Assembly: GCA_900155495.1 (NCBI GenBank)
Contig: FTLJ01000648.1
Location: 1-18,032 of the forward strand
Source of the DNA: Porogramme epimiltina
Lineage: Eukaryota > Basidiomycota > Agaricomycetes > Polyporales > Polyporaceae
Length of the DNA stretch: 18,032 bases
Direction: 5' to 3'
Positions 9,086 to 18,032 of the stretch are shown here, in pieces. The position numbers and the translations under genes are program-made. Each line of letters opens with the position of its first letter. The stretch's first letter is position 1. Under the pieces are notes generated by a model. That model saw only the letters and a program-made list of their open reading frames with translations, searched no databases and was not told where the DNA came from.

Positions 9086-9693
9086 GGAGCTGTTCCTGTG
9101 AGTTCAGTAGAACACGTTCTTCGAATGATTAGAGCTAACTTCGGCTTTGTGTATCATGCTTCTCGTGACAGACGTATAGGAGACACACGCACATCACTAT
9201 TCGATTTTTCTCACTGTCCGTTTTAGCATCTTACGCAGTGCCAGTTGTGTCTATCGTTGTCACCTTTTCACCCTCTCCATGCTAGCCCATCCTCCATCTT
9301 CAACTCTGTCGGACTCGTAGTGGTCACTCCACTTTTCTCCGTATGATTTGAGACACATACCCACCTTTGTTCTCATAAAGGCAGTTGTTATCTTCCAAGT
9401 CTCCAAGCGGACCTCAGACCCGGAACCTATAAATTATGACATCTGCGACATCTTCATCCACATTGCGATGCACCTAATCAACAGATGTCTCCATACCAAA
9501 AATACTACAACGAATAGATCAAGAAGCGGGGTTCGTTACACGGTCATACCCCGCCGATATACATTTGGAAATGTAAAGTTGACTCACCGGACCCACGATC
9601 TGTCATTTGTTCTTACGGCTGTTGACCGCGGGCAGGCGACGTCAAAAGGGCGAGACAAGACCCATGAGCGCCCTATCGCTACCAGTGCCCACG
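9086..9693. other. Spacer between the tandem F-box genes, with candidate promoter
   Basis: The first part is the 3' flank of paralogue 1; its blocks at 9086-9105 and 9284-9306 recur in the relic at 5020-5098. Bases 9310-9693 hold the presumed promoter and leader of paralogue 2, with a TATA box at 9428. The 124-codon frame at 9348-9722 shows no family resemblance and lies mostly in this leader. Confidence 0.5.
9428..9434 (+). promoter_or_regulatory. Candidate TATA box for F-box paralogue 2
   Basis: TATAAAT lies 260 bases upstream of the chosen start at 9694. With a start site about 30-60 bases downstream the leader would be near 200 nt and contain short upstream ATGs (for example at about 9468). 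This is a motif match only. Confidence 0.4.
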
Positions 9694-11668
9694 ATGACCA
9701 CTCGACACAGCTGGATCCGTAGGCGACTTAGTTCGTTCAGACGGGATTCTACAGCCAGCCCTTCTGCCTCCCCTGGGGTTGAAACGGTGAGCGAAGATAG
9801 GACTCTCACGCCCTCACCTCAGGCCCCCACCGTAGCAGAGTCCTTGGCGCTACCTGTCCTTCCTCCAATTAACCGGGTTGCATCACCTCTACCACTGGAG
9901 GACGATGTCGGAGAGGACCTGTCGCAGACGGTCGAACACACCCCGGACGTCTCTCCTCCCCGCAAGCTGACGGTCATGAGTTCCGACAAGCCGCCGGGAG
10001 CACATCATCACGCGCTCGACTCTTACGACATCCTAGTATTGATCATGGAGAACTTGGTGCCGCGGCTGTGCGGCGACGACGGCGCGAAGAGCGCGGTTTC
10101 TGCCGCTCTGGTGTGCAGGGCGTTCGCTGAACCCGCCTCGAACGTCGTATGGAGGGAGCCGCCCGACTTGACACCCCTTTGGAACATCCTCTATTCTCCG
10201 CATCTCATACAGACCGAAATGACACCTGAATCAGGCACCAATGACATACAGTTCCTGGCCAGAGGAGCCCACGCACGGGCGGTCAGTCAACAAGTCTCGT
10301 CGCCTCCATATCATGGCTAACACGGTAAAACATTGTTCATAGATCCTTCGTACCAAACCTTACAGAGACCTGTCTCTTCGGGCGCGATTCATGCGCTGCG
10401 CCGCCCGAGTGCGCTCTTTGGGACACAAGATCATGATGCCAGAAGAATACGACCTTGTCGCCACCCTCGTCAAACTAGACCCTGACGTTGTCCTTCTGCC
10501 CTCCCTCCAAATACTGCAGCTTCTCCCGCTCTACGGGATGCCCATATACGCCACCCTGGCTTCGCGTTCCCTGCACACCCTGGACATCACGAGCTACATC
10601 TTCCACTTTGACGAGGAGCTCTTGCAGGGAACGCTTCAGGTCCTCGTCCATCGTGCCCCTCATATCCGCGTTATCTGCGCGAAGGGGACCTGTCTTGATG
10701 GGATGCTCCTTCTCGACTTTGCTTCGAAATTCGCCCAGCTCCGCGAGTTGTCCATGGAGGCTTCCCTTTCCACACCTCTTCTCCGACGGCTCGGAGGGAT
10801 CGCGTCCGTCGAGAGCCTTGACATAGATATCAGAGAAGAGGGAAAGCAGTGGGACGACTCCTCGATCCGTTTCACCCACATCCGGAAGCTCACCTGCTCA
10901 GGGAGATGCGCAACCATATCGACCATCATCCCCGCACTGGTCGCGCCAGAGCTGGCCGAGCTCGAGATCAAGCCCGCCGGGTACGCGGACGCCATCGACA
11001 GCTACGCAAACCTGCTCCGGAACATCAGCACGTCCCGCTTCGCCCGGTCCCTCCGCGCACTCACCATCAGCATCTGGCCGCGGTGGGTGCACCCTGTCGA
11101 CCCGATACCCCTCGCCACCTTCCTCCGGCCGTGCCTCAGGCTGTCCCAGATCGAACGCCTCGCACTCGATCTCAACGTCTACGTCCCAATCTCCACGTCC
11201 GACGACGACTTCCGCGCGCTCGCAAGCGCCTTCCCCAATCTGCGCCGGTTCGTCCTTCGCCGGGGCGCCCGTGCACATACCCAGCCCGACACTCCGCCCT
11301 CGCTCGCGACGCTCACGCACTTCGCGCGGCACTGCCCCGAGCTGCGCGAGCTCGAGATGCAGGGCATCGAGATGGGCCTCCCGAGCGACGCAGACGTGCC
11401 CGAAATGCGCGAGCACCCGTGCCGCGTCCTCCGCCTGTCATCGTCGTCGCGCACGATGCCGGTGCGCGACGTGGTGCGCGTCGCCCTGTTCTTGGACGGG
11501 CTGTTTCCCAACTTGGACGTCGACGAATCGCACATCCAGGACGTTGAGAGGCTGCGTTGGGGACCCGACGTTCCCGCTATATCGTGGGAAGAGGTGTCTG
11601 ACATTCTGCGGGCGCGTCACGGGCAGCGGCGGGTTGCGGCGCCTGGATGGAGGATGCTTGATTCTTGA
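9694..11668 (+). CDS. F-box protein with LRR-like C-terminal region (paralogue 2)
   Basis: Exon 1 is 9694-10281 and exon 2 is 10343-11668. The 61-nt intron has GTCAGT, a perfect GGCTAACAC branch site and TTCATAG, phase 0. The product is 637 residues. An ATG at 9664 in the same frame is possible, but 9694 has A at -3 and gives a length close to paralogue 1 (630). The frame further upstream has no ATG. The disordered N-terminus ends at an F-box at about 108-155 (SYDILVLIMENL ... ALVCRAFAEPASNVVWRE). Shared motifs with paralogue 1 include ALVCR.FAEPASNV.WR, VLLPSLQ.LQL and the HFAR.C.EL.EL.ec segment near the C-terminus. It is a likely SCF substrate adaptor with unknown target. GC content and third-position GC rise towards the 3' end relative to paralogue 1. 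It ends 190 bases before a convergent gene. Confidence 0.87.
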
Positions 11669-11857
11669 CGAAGGTCGTTTGATAGCGGGTCCCGATGTTT
11701 GTAATGAAATCGCGGTCTCATTCATATACGTATGTGCTACGCAACTGGGGCTATATATACACGAGTACAATCCTGACATGTACGATTAGCACAATCAGGA
11801 TAGGTCGTGAATATGACATACCGGCTTCTGAAACAGTACAGATCCCCTGCGTAACCT

Positions 11858-12474
11858 TCACTCGTCGTCGTCTTCATCCTCGTCCTCCCCACCCTTGTCA
11901 CTGCCCTCCTCATCTTCCTCGTCCTCGTCGTCAGACACAATGCGCTTAGCTGGCTTCTTCGCGGGCTTTGCGGGAGGAGCGGGGGGAGCGCGCTTCGAAG
12001 AACTAGAACTAGAGGCCTTCGCCTTCGCCTTCCCCGAGCTCTTGCTGCTACTACTGCTGCTTTTCTTCTTCTTGGGTTTGTCCTCCTCCTCCTCATCGTC
12101 GTCGTCGTCGTCGTCTCCTGCCTTGAAGCCCTTGACCTGGGTATAGTCGACTCGGATGCCGCGCGTGCGCCGGCCGGTCGTGATGATGTTGGCGGAGCTC
12201 AGCGCATCGAGTTCGTCTACAACACGTTGCCCACAATGGGTATATGCGCCTTCGGCAGATAAGGGAGCCGCGACATACCATTGTCAATCCCCTCGTCCGA
12301 CCCATCGCTCACATCAAAGTCGTCCTCATCCGAGTCGCGCTTGGCCCTTGAGTTGGGAACCAACGACGCGCGTTCGTGACTGGTGCTCGCGACCGCATAC
12401 GCGGAGAGAAAGCGACGTTACTTTTTTCTCTTCTTGTCTGGCTCGGTGTCTGCGTGGCGCTTGGCTCTGGCCAT
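11858..12474 (-). CDS. Small acidic/Lys-rich nuclear protein with CHZ-like histone-chaperone motif
   Basis: Three exons, 12474-12422, 12346-12279 and 12216-11858, join in frame to 159 residues; introns are 75 nt (GTAACG...CAAG) and 62 nt (GTATGT...TGTAG). The N-terminus is basic (MARAKRH ... KKRK, a possible nuclear localisation signal) and is followed by an acidic stretch. Then come ELDALSSANIITTGRRTRG and VDYTQV (about 41-66), resembling the CHZ motif (ID.SNII..GRRTRGK.IDF) that binds H2A.Z-H2B dimers in yeast Chz1. The rest is runs of Asp/Glu, a Ser/Lys-rich linker, an Ala/Pro/Lys stretch and a final Asp/Glu-rich tail. Known Chz1 proteins are similarly small and acidic. The assignment rests on the one motif; it may be another disordered nuclear protein. 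An ATG at 12600 opens a short upstream frame ending in GTGAGT at about 12552, possibly a leader exon, but out of frame with the coding start. Confidence 0.7.
12082..12116. repeat. Trinucleotide run coding Asp/Glu in the acidic protein
   Basis: Tandem TCC then TCG-type triplets on the plus strand encode consecutive Glu and Asp codons on the minus strand, inside the last exon of the CHZ-like gene. Length variation here would change the acidic tract without breaking the frame. Confidence 0.7.
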
Positions 12475-14137
12475 GATTGAAGAGGGGAGCCTAGGAGAGA
12501 GCTGGTCGGTGGTAGTGGCCGAGACGGAGGGGGAGCGGTGGGAGCGACTCACCAGCGTCGCGACGTCGCGGTCGTCAATAGTCCCCAACACAGCTGGCAT
12601 TTAGACGCTGGCTCTTTCCTTGACCTGCGACGACGATCAGGATCCACTCACCTTTACGGCAGCCAGGAAAACGCATTTCTGGAGTTTCGTAGGTCCCTTT
12701 CGTAGCGATTCTAGGACACATATTTGAGGCCCACTAAATACCCCGAATATCATAGGCACACCCGCTCGAGGCGCCCGGAAGGGTACTCACAGTCTTCCGA
12801 CCAAGGATGCTCGCAGCCTACATCGACCGCGGGAACCCCAGCTCTTCGCGTAGCGTTTAGATGTGAAAATCCTCTGCGCGATGCCCTGCAGCTCTGTCAG
12901 GTGTGCACAAATTTTAGGCGCACGATATAACAGAGGTTCGAACACACCTCAGCTTCAAGAGTACAACGTGGTGCTTCCAACAGAATCCCAATCAGGGGGA
13001 AAGGGGAATCCCTGCTTCTCGCCTACTGGCCAGCTTCTAGTGGCGGTACGGAAGTGTTCCATTCTCATGCAGTTTTCAGGCATGCGAGCGATTCCTGCTC
13101 TGCTCCCGTTGCGTTTGACTCTGACAGACCCGACCGTCGAACAAACGCGACTTATTGTTCGGTCCTTCTTAAAGACGCGTTCGTGCACTACAACGCCGAC
13201 GGGCATGTACGTGAAGCCGCCATCATCCAATTCACCTCGAGCCATGCTCAAACCATACTCTTCTGTAGGTATGCTTTTACCACATGGAGTTACCAATTTT
13301 CCTCTTCTCTTGTCCCACTAACACCATACAAGAGCACAATGCTCAGTCTCGTGCACCCAATACGCACGGTGAAGCGGCCCGTAAGCTGATTATGTGCCGT
13401 AAGGTAGGCCCTCGTGGTGAACAGCCTCTATGCTTTCCGCACAACTAACGCAACTATATTTATGACTTGCAGCCACCCATGGATCATACTTTTACCGGTC
13501 GGTACACTGTTGGAAGGCTTATGTTCCACTGTTTGCACCTGTTGATGTACCTACCCGTCAGTCCTCCCCAAGAGGTCTCCAAGAGCCGTTGAACGAGGTG
13601 GTATGTCACCCACATACACTCGCTCGAGGCTGACTCGAGCTGGTAGACTTTTATATCACGAGTCTCCCTACATCATACGACCTGTACTCGGTGTTGTATG
13701 TGTGGCGTTCCGTGACATGGCGGCCCCGTGCCCGAAGCTTTAAACCTCGTAACCTTTTCATCTCGTTGGCCACTAACCGAATTCTGCCCCGGCCTCGATC
13801 TCCGGGGTCTCACATCACGCGGTAAGCAATCTCACCAACTATGGCATCTGTTCTCCACTTGGTGCTCACCCTATGCGTGACGATATGTGGCAATTATTGC
13901 ATACACATAACTGTCGCAAAATCGGTTGCGCTCACAGGTGTGACGATAACGACGCCGACGCCGCCGTGATTGGAACTGATCTTACGGAGTAAGGCTTCCA
14001 TCATGCTTCCTGCTGGTCACTCATGGCGCCGCTCTCTCCAACCTACCCCAAAGCTTATAATCAACTTCCATGGCTGGCCAAGGAGACAGACGTTCATGAC
14101 ATGCCGTCGAACCATGTACAGATTGACGCTTTCACAC
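12475..14137. other. 1.66-kb stretch with splice-like signals but no secure gene
   Basis: No frame resembles a family I know. Several intron-like segments exist on the plus strand. One is GTATGC (13268) to CACTAACAC and ACAAG (13332). Another is GTAGGC (about 13404) with CTAACG and TTGCAG (about 13473). The piece between them is open in one frame that can continue from the frame at 12863-13267. On the minus strand GTGAGT sites at about 12657 and 12793 also look plausible. I could not assemble one model that keeps a frame and gives recognisable protein, so this may be a decayed gene, a fast-evolving gene, or chance. The first about 150 bases should include the CHZ-like gene's promoter. Confidence 0.4.
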
Positions 14138-14209
14138 GGGCATTTGGCACAGTGGTAGCGCGCTCGCTTCGCATGCGTGAGGTCTAGGGTTCGACTCCCT
14201 AAATGTCCA
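14138..14209 (+). tRNA. tRNA-Ala (anticodon CGC)
   Basis: A 72-base cloverleaf without intron. The acceptor stem GGGCATT pairs with AATGTCC with a G3-U70 wobble, the main identity element of tRNA-Ala. The D arm is GCAC/GCGC with one A-C mismatch. The anticodon stem CTCGC/GCGTG has one T-T mismatch, and the loop TTCGCAT places CGC at 14170-14172, decoding GCG alanine codons. The T arm TAGGG-TTCGACT-CCCTA is perfect. Internal A box (TGGCACAGTGG) and B box (GGTTCGACTCC) fit the Pol III consensus. The two stem mismatches make slight decay possible, but acceptor, T arm and promoter elements are intact. Confidence 0.9.
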
Positions 14210-14237
14210 ACAAGGAGCGCTCAAGGATGGTGTTTCA

Positions 14238-14243
14238 TTTTTT
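14238..14243 (+). terminator. RNA polymerase III terminator of tRNA-Ala
   Basis: A T6 run 28 bases after the tRNA 3' end; no shorter T4 run intervenes. Confidence 0.65.
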
Positions 14244-14353
14244 GTGTTATGGTGCCATACGAAACCGGTGACCCCACGACGTTCCTTAGGTGTACGTGTA
14301 TTGTATACATTCTGTAACGCCATGACACTACATTCATATTTATCACGTGTATG

Positions 14354-16053
14354 TTAAAACCACATGTCTTGCGGCGAGAGACCCCATGCCTCCAACCACT
14401 TCTCGAAGAGGTTCGCAATCTTGATATGTCCTGCGACGTTCGGATGCTGATTGCTGTCCGGTGACATTAGCAAGGTCCGCTCTGAATCCACGACGCCACC
14501 TACTCGGGGAAGACATCTGCCCAGTTGACCCAGCCCGTAGTGTCGACAAGGTACGTGCGGTGGTCGCCAGCTTGTTGCCTAAGTAGCCCCGTGCGTGAAC
14601 GTCGCTCCATCAGGTATAAAGTGAATAGAAGAGTAAGGGAGCATGCTCACCGCTCGCTCACGATACGTGGGTATTGGCCCTGGTAGTAATAGCTGACCGT
14701 GCCATCGGCCGCGGGCCATCCCCACTGAAAGCAGCGTGGTCAGTGCGTTCGAAATCGGCATCAGCCGGGCTGTGCTAGAAGAACCTACCGGTGTGAAGAT
14801 GAAGAACGGTTGGACAGGGTACATTGAGCGGAGGCGAGCCAAGAATGACGTGTAGGTCTAATGCCGGGCTCAGCTTTCTACGACGAAAGCGCACCACGCG
14901 GTAGAACAGACGGACCTGCACGAAGTCGTCCGCAGTGACGTTCTGAGAAGCATCATTTGCACTGGAAGACCTCGAAATTAAACATATAGAAGAAGAAAAA
15001 TGCTCGGATGCATACCCGATATGAATTACAATATGCGTCGGCGTCTGGTCCCGGTGAAAATCCCATGGTGTGGTGTAATTGTGATCGGTCGTGTAGTAAT
15101 AACCCGTGTCCTCGGTCTTCGGGAAACATCTTCAGTAAATTCCTACGGGAGTAGATGCGGCGTGCTGAATCTTAAGAAGCTTACCCTGAAATACTGGTAA
15201 GAGACGCCGTGCTGATTGCCGTAGGAAACGATGTCCTTCAGTGCTGCCCCCGGCTGGGCGTTGATGTTGTGCTCTGCCTTGAAGTACTCCCCAGTGAGAA
15301 ACGGCCAAGCCTGGTCGACGCCTTGCGGCAGAAATTGTCCCTGAGAACCCGGCCCGACGCCCTGTGTTAGTCGTTGTACCTGCCTCTTGCACGCAACCCA
15401 GGTAAGGAGAGCTCACAGCCGAAAGCGAATCACCAATAAACTGAAACGCCAGCTTGGATGGGGTGTACGGCAGTAGCTTGGCCCCCTGAGAAACCAGACA
15501 TTAGCACCTGGCTTCGACCGCAAACTCACGAACGTATCGACAGCATGACAGACCTGATTAAGGACGATCTCTTCTAGGTTCATGCGGTTGTTCTGCCACC
15601 CTTCTACGTTAATGCGCACCAAGCTCGCCGTGCCTGGGGTAGCTACGTTCTCGCCCGTCGGGGTTCCAGTTAAAGGAATCTCATTCACCCCTTCGGTGAC
15701 ATTCACAGTGTAGAACGGCTCGTAGTTGACCGAGACCCCCAAGGAGACCTGTGGGGAGGTTGTGTGGGGGCCAAGGCGCAGCGTAAGAGAGGAGAGGTCC
15801 TGCACGCTAATTTTGAAACCTGACCCGGCCCTAAATAGAGGCGTAAGCGAACACACCAGACAAACGCTGCGCAGAAGATAGAAGCTCACCACCACGTCCC
15901 CGGGGAGGAGTCCCATCGCCCATGGAAGTGGATCAGAGGGTGATCGTTTTTGATCACTACCCCGCTCGCGGAAGACGCCTCCGCCGGCGGGGCTGCTGCC
16001 GACCCCAGCGCGAGAACAAACAGAGCCACGAACGCTTTCGAGGCCCACCGCAT
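14354..16053 (-). CDS. Secreted SGNH/GDSL esterase with N-terminal beta-sandwich (CE2-like layout)
   Basis: Ten exons join in frame: 16053-15890, 15830-15554, 15485-15417, 15361-15185, 15116-15016, 14961-14916, 14857-14789, 14724-14651, 14578-14504 and 14453-14354. They encode 383 residues. A hydrophobic signal peptide (FVALFVLALGSAAAPP) spans about residues 8-23. Residues 30-145 are a beta-rich domain (WDSSPGTWW, LSSLTLRLGPHT, VSVNYEPFYTVNV, LVRINVEGWQNNR), as in the carbohydrate-binding-like N-terminal domain of CE2 esterases. The SGNH domain has GDSLS with nucleophile Ser167, a probable oxyanion Gly near 208, GAND with Asn265 and DNQH with Asp351 and His354. Such enzymes remove acetyl or other acyl groups from plant polysaccharides; the substrate here is inferred only. 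Introns are 50-72 nt. A TATA box lies about 105 bases upstream. An in-frame ATG at 16122 is probably too close to the transcription start and would bury the signal peptide, so 16053 is preferred. Confidence 0.9.
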
Positions 16054-16155
16054 GCCGGGCTTGACCGTACTGTGCCGAGGTCCGAAGATGGTGGCGAGCG
16101 GGAGCGCAGCGTCGACCGACACGAGCTCGCGGGCGCGCGCCGCGGCGTCTGCGGT

Positions 16156-16161
16156 CTTATA
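16156..16161 (-). promoter_or_regulatory. TATA box of the SGNH esterase gene
   Basis: Minus-strand TATAAG in the context GGAGGTATAAGACC, about 105 bases upstream of the ATG at 16053. This spacing suits a 5' leader of about 70 nt. Confidence 0.55.
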
Positions 16162-16247
16162 CCTCCCCCGCCTTCACGTAAGGGGCGGTCACGGCGCATC
16201 GATGTGCCCGCCACAGGACGCATGCTGCACGGCGAGGACTGAGGAAA

Positions 16248-16292
16248 GCGGCGGCAATTCTGACGAGCGTCATGCCGAAATTCTGCCGCCGC
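16248..16292. repeat. Imperfect inverted repeat
   Basis: GCGGCGGCA at 16248-16256 is the exact inverse complement of TGCCGCCGC at 16284-16292; inner parts (AATT, TGACG/CGTCA) pair partly with bulges. It could form a hairpin of about 45 nt in the divergent upstream region of the esterase gene. No function is implied. Confidence 0.5.
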
Positions 16293-16662
16293 CTCGTTCC
16301 GCGCCGCCTCGTGATCGCCATCGTGCCCCGCGCGCATGCGTCACCGCGAGCTCGAAGCCCGCCGCGGCCGCACCACATTGCGGGCGGGAAGTTGAAGGGG
16401 GGACGCGACCCCGCCGCGGGGTGGCCGGTATCACGCCGCGGCTGGGCTCCGCTATCGGGGGCGGGTTCCACGGCTGCTGGCGCGGGCACGGTGGTTCGTG
16501 GGGCAGGGCGCGGCGAGGCCCGCCTTCGGGCGCGCGTCATGGGGGGGAGGGGGCCTTCCGAGCTTCCGAGATGCGGGTGGGCCAAGGTTGACTCTGGGGG
16601 TTCCCGTTCCGTTTCGGAGGGGGCTTTCCCTGCGCATTATTCCCTGAAAAGAATACAATGCA

Positions 16663-16681
16663 CTCTAAGTTTAGAGTTTTT
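16663..16681 (+). repeat. Short perfect hairpin followed by T5
   Basis: CTCTAA-GT-TTAGAG is a perfect 6-bp stem with a 2-base loop followed by TTTTT. It resembles an intrinsic terminator in shape, but fungi do not use these and no Pol III gene was found upstream, so it is recorded only as structure. Confidence 0.4.
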
Positions 16682-17824
16682 CCCGGACGCGATAAGAACT
16701 GCACGCCGGCGGCCCCGTGCTCGCGCTCGCGTTCCACACAAACGCAGCGGAAGGAAGAGGCGACGCGAGCGCAGGCTGGGCCCCGACGACGAGTCGCGGG
16801 AGCCCGACCTTGACGTGCCCGTACCTGTGTACTCACCCCTGTGTGCCTGCATGATGGCGTTCTTCTGAATATCCGAGCCGCTCGGGATCGCATATTGCGC
16901 TCTCAAGCGCGGGCTTCTTCTACAGAGTGGACTGCCACGGCCGGCTTATGTGCGCACACGGCCCGCACGCGCGCGCGCGGCATACTGGCACCGACGCGCG
17001 TCATGCCTGGCAGAAGGGGGCCACGCGGCTGCGGCAATAGCGAGCCGCCGTCGGTGTAGGTCCCGCTGCCGGCGCTCCATCGTATGTCGGGGGCGCACGA
17101 CGGGGACGGTTGATTTTGACCGAGGGCAGTAGCGTGGCGGAGGGGCGTCCGTCGGTTGACGTGCGAGCCAAACAGCGATGGCACGCCTGATGTGCTGGGG
17201 GATTGGCGCGGTTGGGGGTGTCAGCCCCCGCCCTCGAAATCACCTGCGCGCGTCGATGACGCACCACGCTGTACGCCGCCGGGGCGCGGGTCTTCCGACA
17301 CGTTGTCCTGCGCTGTTGTAGGGTGACGCCGAAGTGTATTCTAGGTACCGTGGCGAAACACGTTGAATGTTGGACGTGCCGCGCGCGATCGGAGGAAGGC
17401 GTCCCGAAGCCGGTAACGTTATAGAACACCAGAATTGGCACCGAAAGACGTGTTTGAGGTGTATCGTGGGGAAGGATGGACAGTCGATGAGATACGTCCA
17501 AGGACAGTTAGGGGTGCCACAGCATGGCAGTGGCTGTTGAATGTCGCGAGATCGCGAAAAGTCGCGTTCTTTGTTCTATGGGGACATGTATGACCCTGCC
17601 GCCCACACTGTCACACGAGCGACCTCGAAAAGATCGACGTCTGAGCAGCGGTAGGCGGGGTCCGAGGCGCACCGTGCGATGGTCGAAAAGCATGTCATTG
17701 AGACCCAAAGCTGCAAAGCAAGCATAAACCGAGCAGGGATACACGCGAAGACGTTACCGTGATACAACTACAACAGCCAATCAATCCCACAGCCAAACAC
17801 GCGCCACCAGCCCGTCCACACACA

Positions 17825-18032
17825 CTATGATGCCGCCTCGCCCTCCGTCTTCGCCTTTTTCGCAGCCTGGATGACCGGCACGCCCTGCCCGCGCTGGCCC
17901 ACGTTCGGGCCGCCGTCCGGCTCGACCGCGCGCTTGCGCTTCTCGCCCGCCTGCTCCCCATCCGCCGCCGCCCGCTCGGTGCCCTTCGCCGCACGGTCGC
18001 CCCCGCGGCCCCCACGCCCGCCGCGGCCACCG
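17825..18032 (-). CDS. C-terminal end of an RGG-box protein (partial)
   Basis: The minus strand is open from the right edge for 68 codons to a TAG at 17825-17827. It begins with repeated GGRGGRGGRGG, an RGG box typical of RNA-binding proteins. A basic Lys/Arg/Glu-rich segment (EKRKRAVEPDGGPNVG) and a tail ending KKAKTEGEAAS follow. The KRKR and KKAK clusters could be nuclear localisation signals. The rest of the gene lies outside the window, so the RNA-binding fold, if any, is unseen. La-type or Stm1-like RNA-binding proteins are possible, but I cannot choose. Codon use is strongly GC-ending, unlike the decayed left part of the window. Confidence 0.65.
   Translation of the reverse strand, partial: GGRGGRGGRGGDRAAKGTERAAADGEQAGEKRKRAVEPDGGPNVGQRGQGVPVIQAAKKAKTEGEAAS

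Larger units (their letters stand above)
16162..17824. other. GC-rich 1.66-kb stretch without a supported gene
   Basis: Long open frames occur in all six frames here, as expected from high GC and few stop codons. None shows a domain, and the longest (minus, 17001-17501; plus, 15950-16591 and 16272-16868) overlap each other in conflicting frames with Arg/Pro/Ala-rich products. An imperfect inverted repeat lies at 16248-16292 and a hairpin followed by T5 at 16663-16681. The right end (about 17700-17824) is probably the 3' flank of the RGG-protein gene. Confidence 0.5.

Noticed and set aside
12925..12950. GGTTCGAACAC, resembling a tRNA B box
   Set aside because: No cloverleaf, acceptor stem or A box can be formed around it.
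16663..16681. Intrinsic (Rho-independent) terminator
   Set aside because: The shape fits, but the organism is eukaryotic and no small RNA gene lies upstream.
17001..17501. 166-codon minus-strand frame
   Set aside because: Composition is Arg/Thr/Pro-rich with no domain, splice or start-context support, in a GC-rich stretch where frames of this size are expected.
1..18032. CRISPR arrays, bacterial operons, phage or plasmid features
   Set aside because: Spliceosomal introns, U6, and fungal gene families show this is eukaryotic nuclear DNA; no regularly spaced repeats were seen.

Overview
The window looks like nuclear DNA of a mushroom-forming basidiomycete (Agaricomycetes). The genes carry many short introns, about 49-75 nt, with GTRNGT-type 5' splice sites, CTRAY-type branch points and YAG 3' ends. 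Proteins of the families seen here are typical of wood-decay or litter Agaricomycetes. Gene models were built by joining exons by hand across splice sites that keep the frame and restore conserved family motifs. Assignments to families rest on recognition, not on a database search.

Layout, left to right. (1) 1-421: the 5' end of a probable LTR retrotransposon on the minus strand (LTR interrupted by an NN gap, then an open gag-like frame running off the window edge). (2) 422-2205, minus: a peroxisomal acyl-CoA oxidase gene. Ten exons (426 codons) are intact, but the gene is cut by the LTR element immediately after Tyr426, just before the codon expected for the catalytic Glu. (3) 2656-4212, minus: a complete 8-exon gene for a 382-residue seven-transmembrane protein of an uncharacterised basidiomycete family. 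(4) 4945-5098: a relic of the 3' end of an F-box gene, fused to (5) 5105-6117, minus: a second, decayed copy of the acyl-CoA oxidase 5' half with its upstream region. (6) 6144-6259, plus: a U6 spliceosomal snRNA gene. (7) 7132-9085 and 9694-11668, plus: two tandem paralogous F-box proteins, each with one 61-nt phase-0 intron at the same place. (8) 11858-12474, minus: a small acidic/lysine-rich nuclear protein with a CHZ-like histone-chaperone motif. (9) 12475-14137: a long stretch without a secure gene. (10) 14138-14209, plus: tRNA-Ala(CGC). (11) 14354-16053, minus: a complete 10-exon secreted SGNH/GDSL esterase with an N-terminal beta-sandwich. (12) 16162-17824: GC-rich, no supported gene. 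(13) 17825-18032, minus: the C-terminal end of an RGG-box protein.

The genes do not form one pathway. The left 6 kb is a rearranged accessory region (retroelement insertion, partial gene duplication, F-box relic) beside a housekeeping U6 gene. The right part is ordinary gene-dense fungal sequence. I found no convincing new multi-gene system. The most notable signals are the acyl-CoA oxidase severed at its catalytic residue and the chimeric F-box/oxidase relic next to U6.
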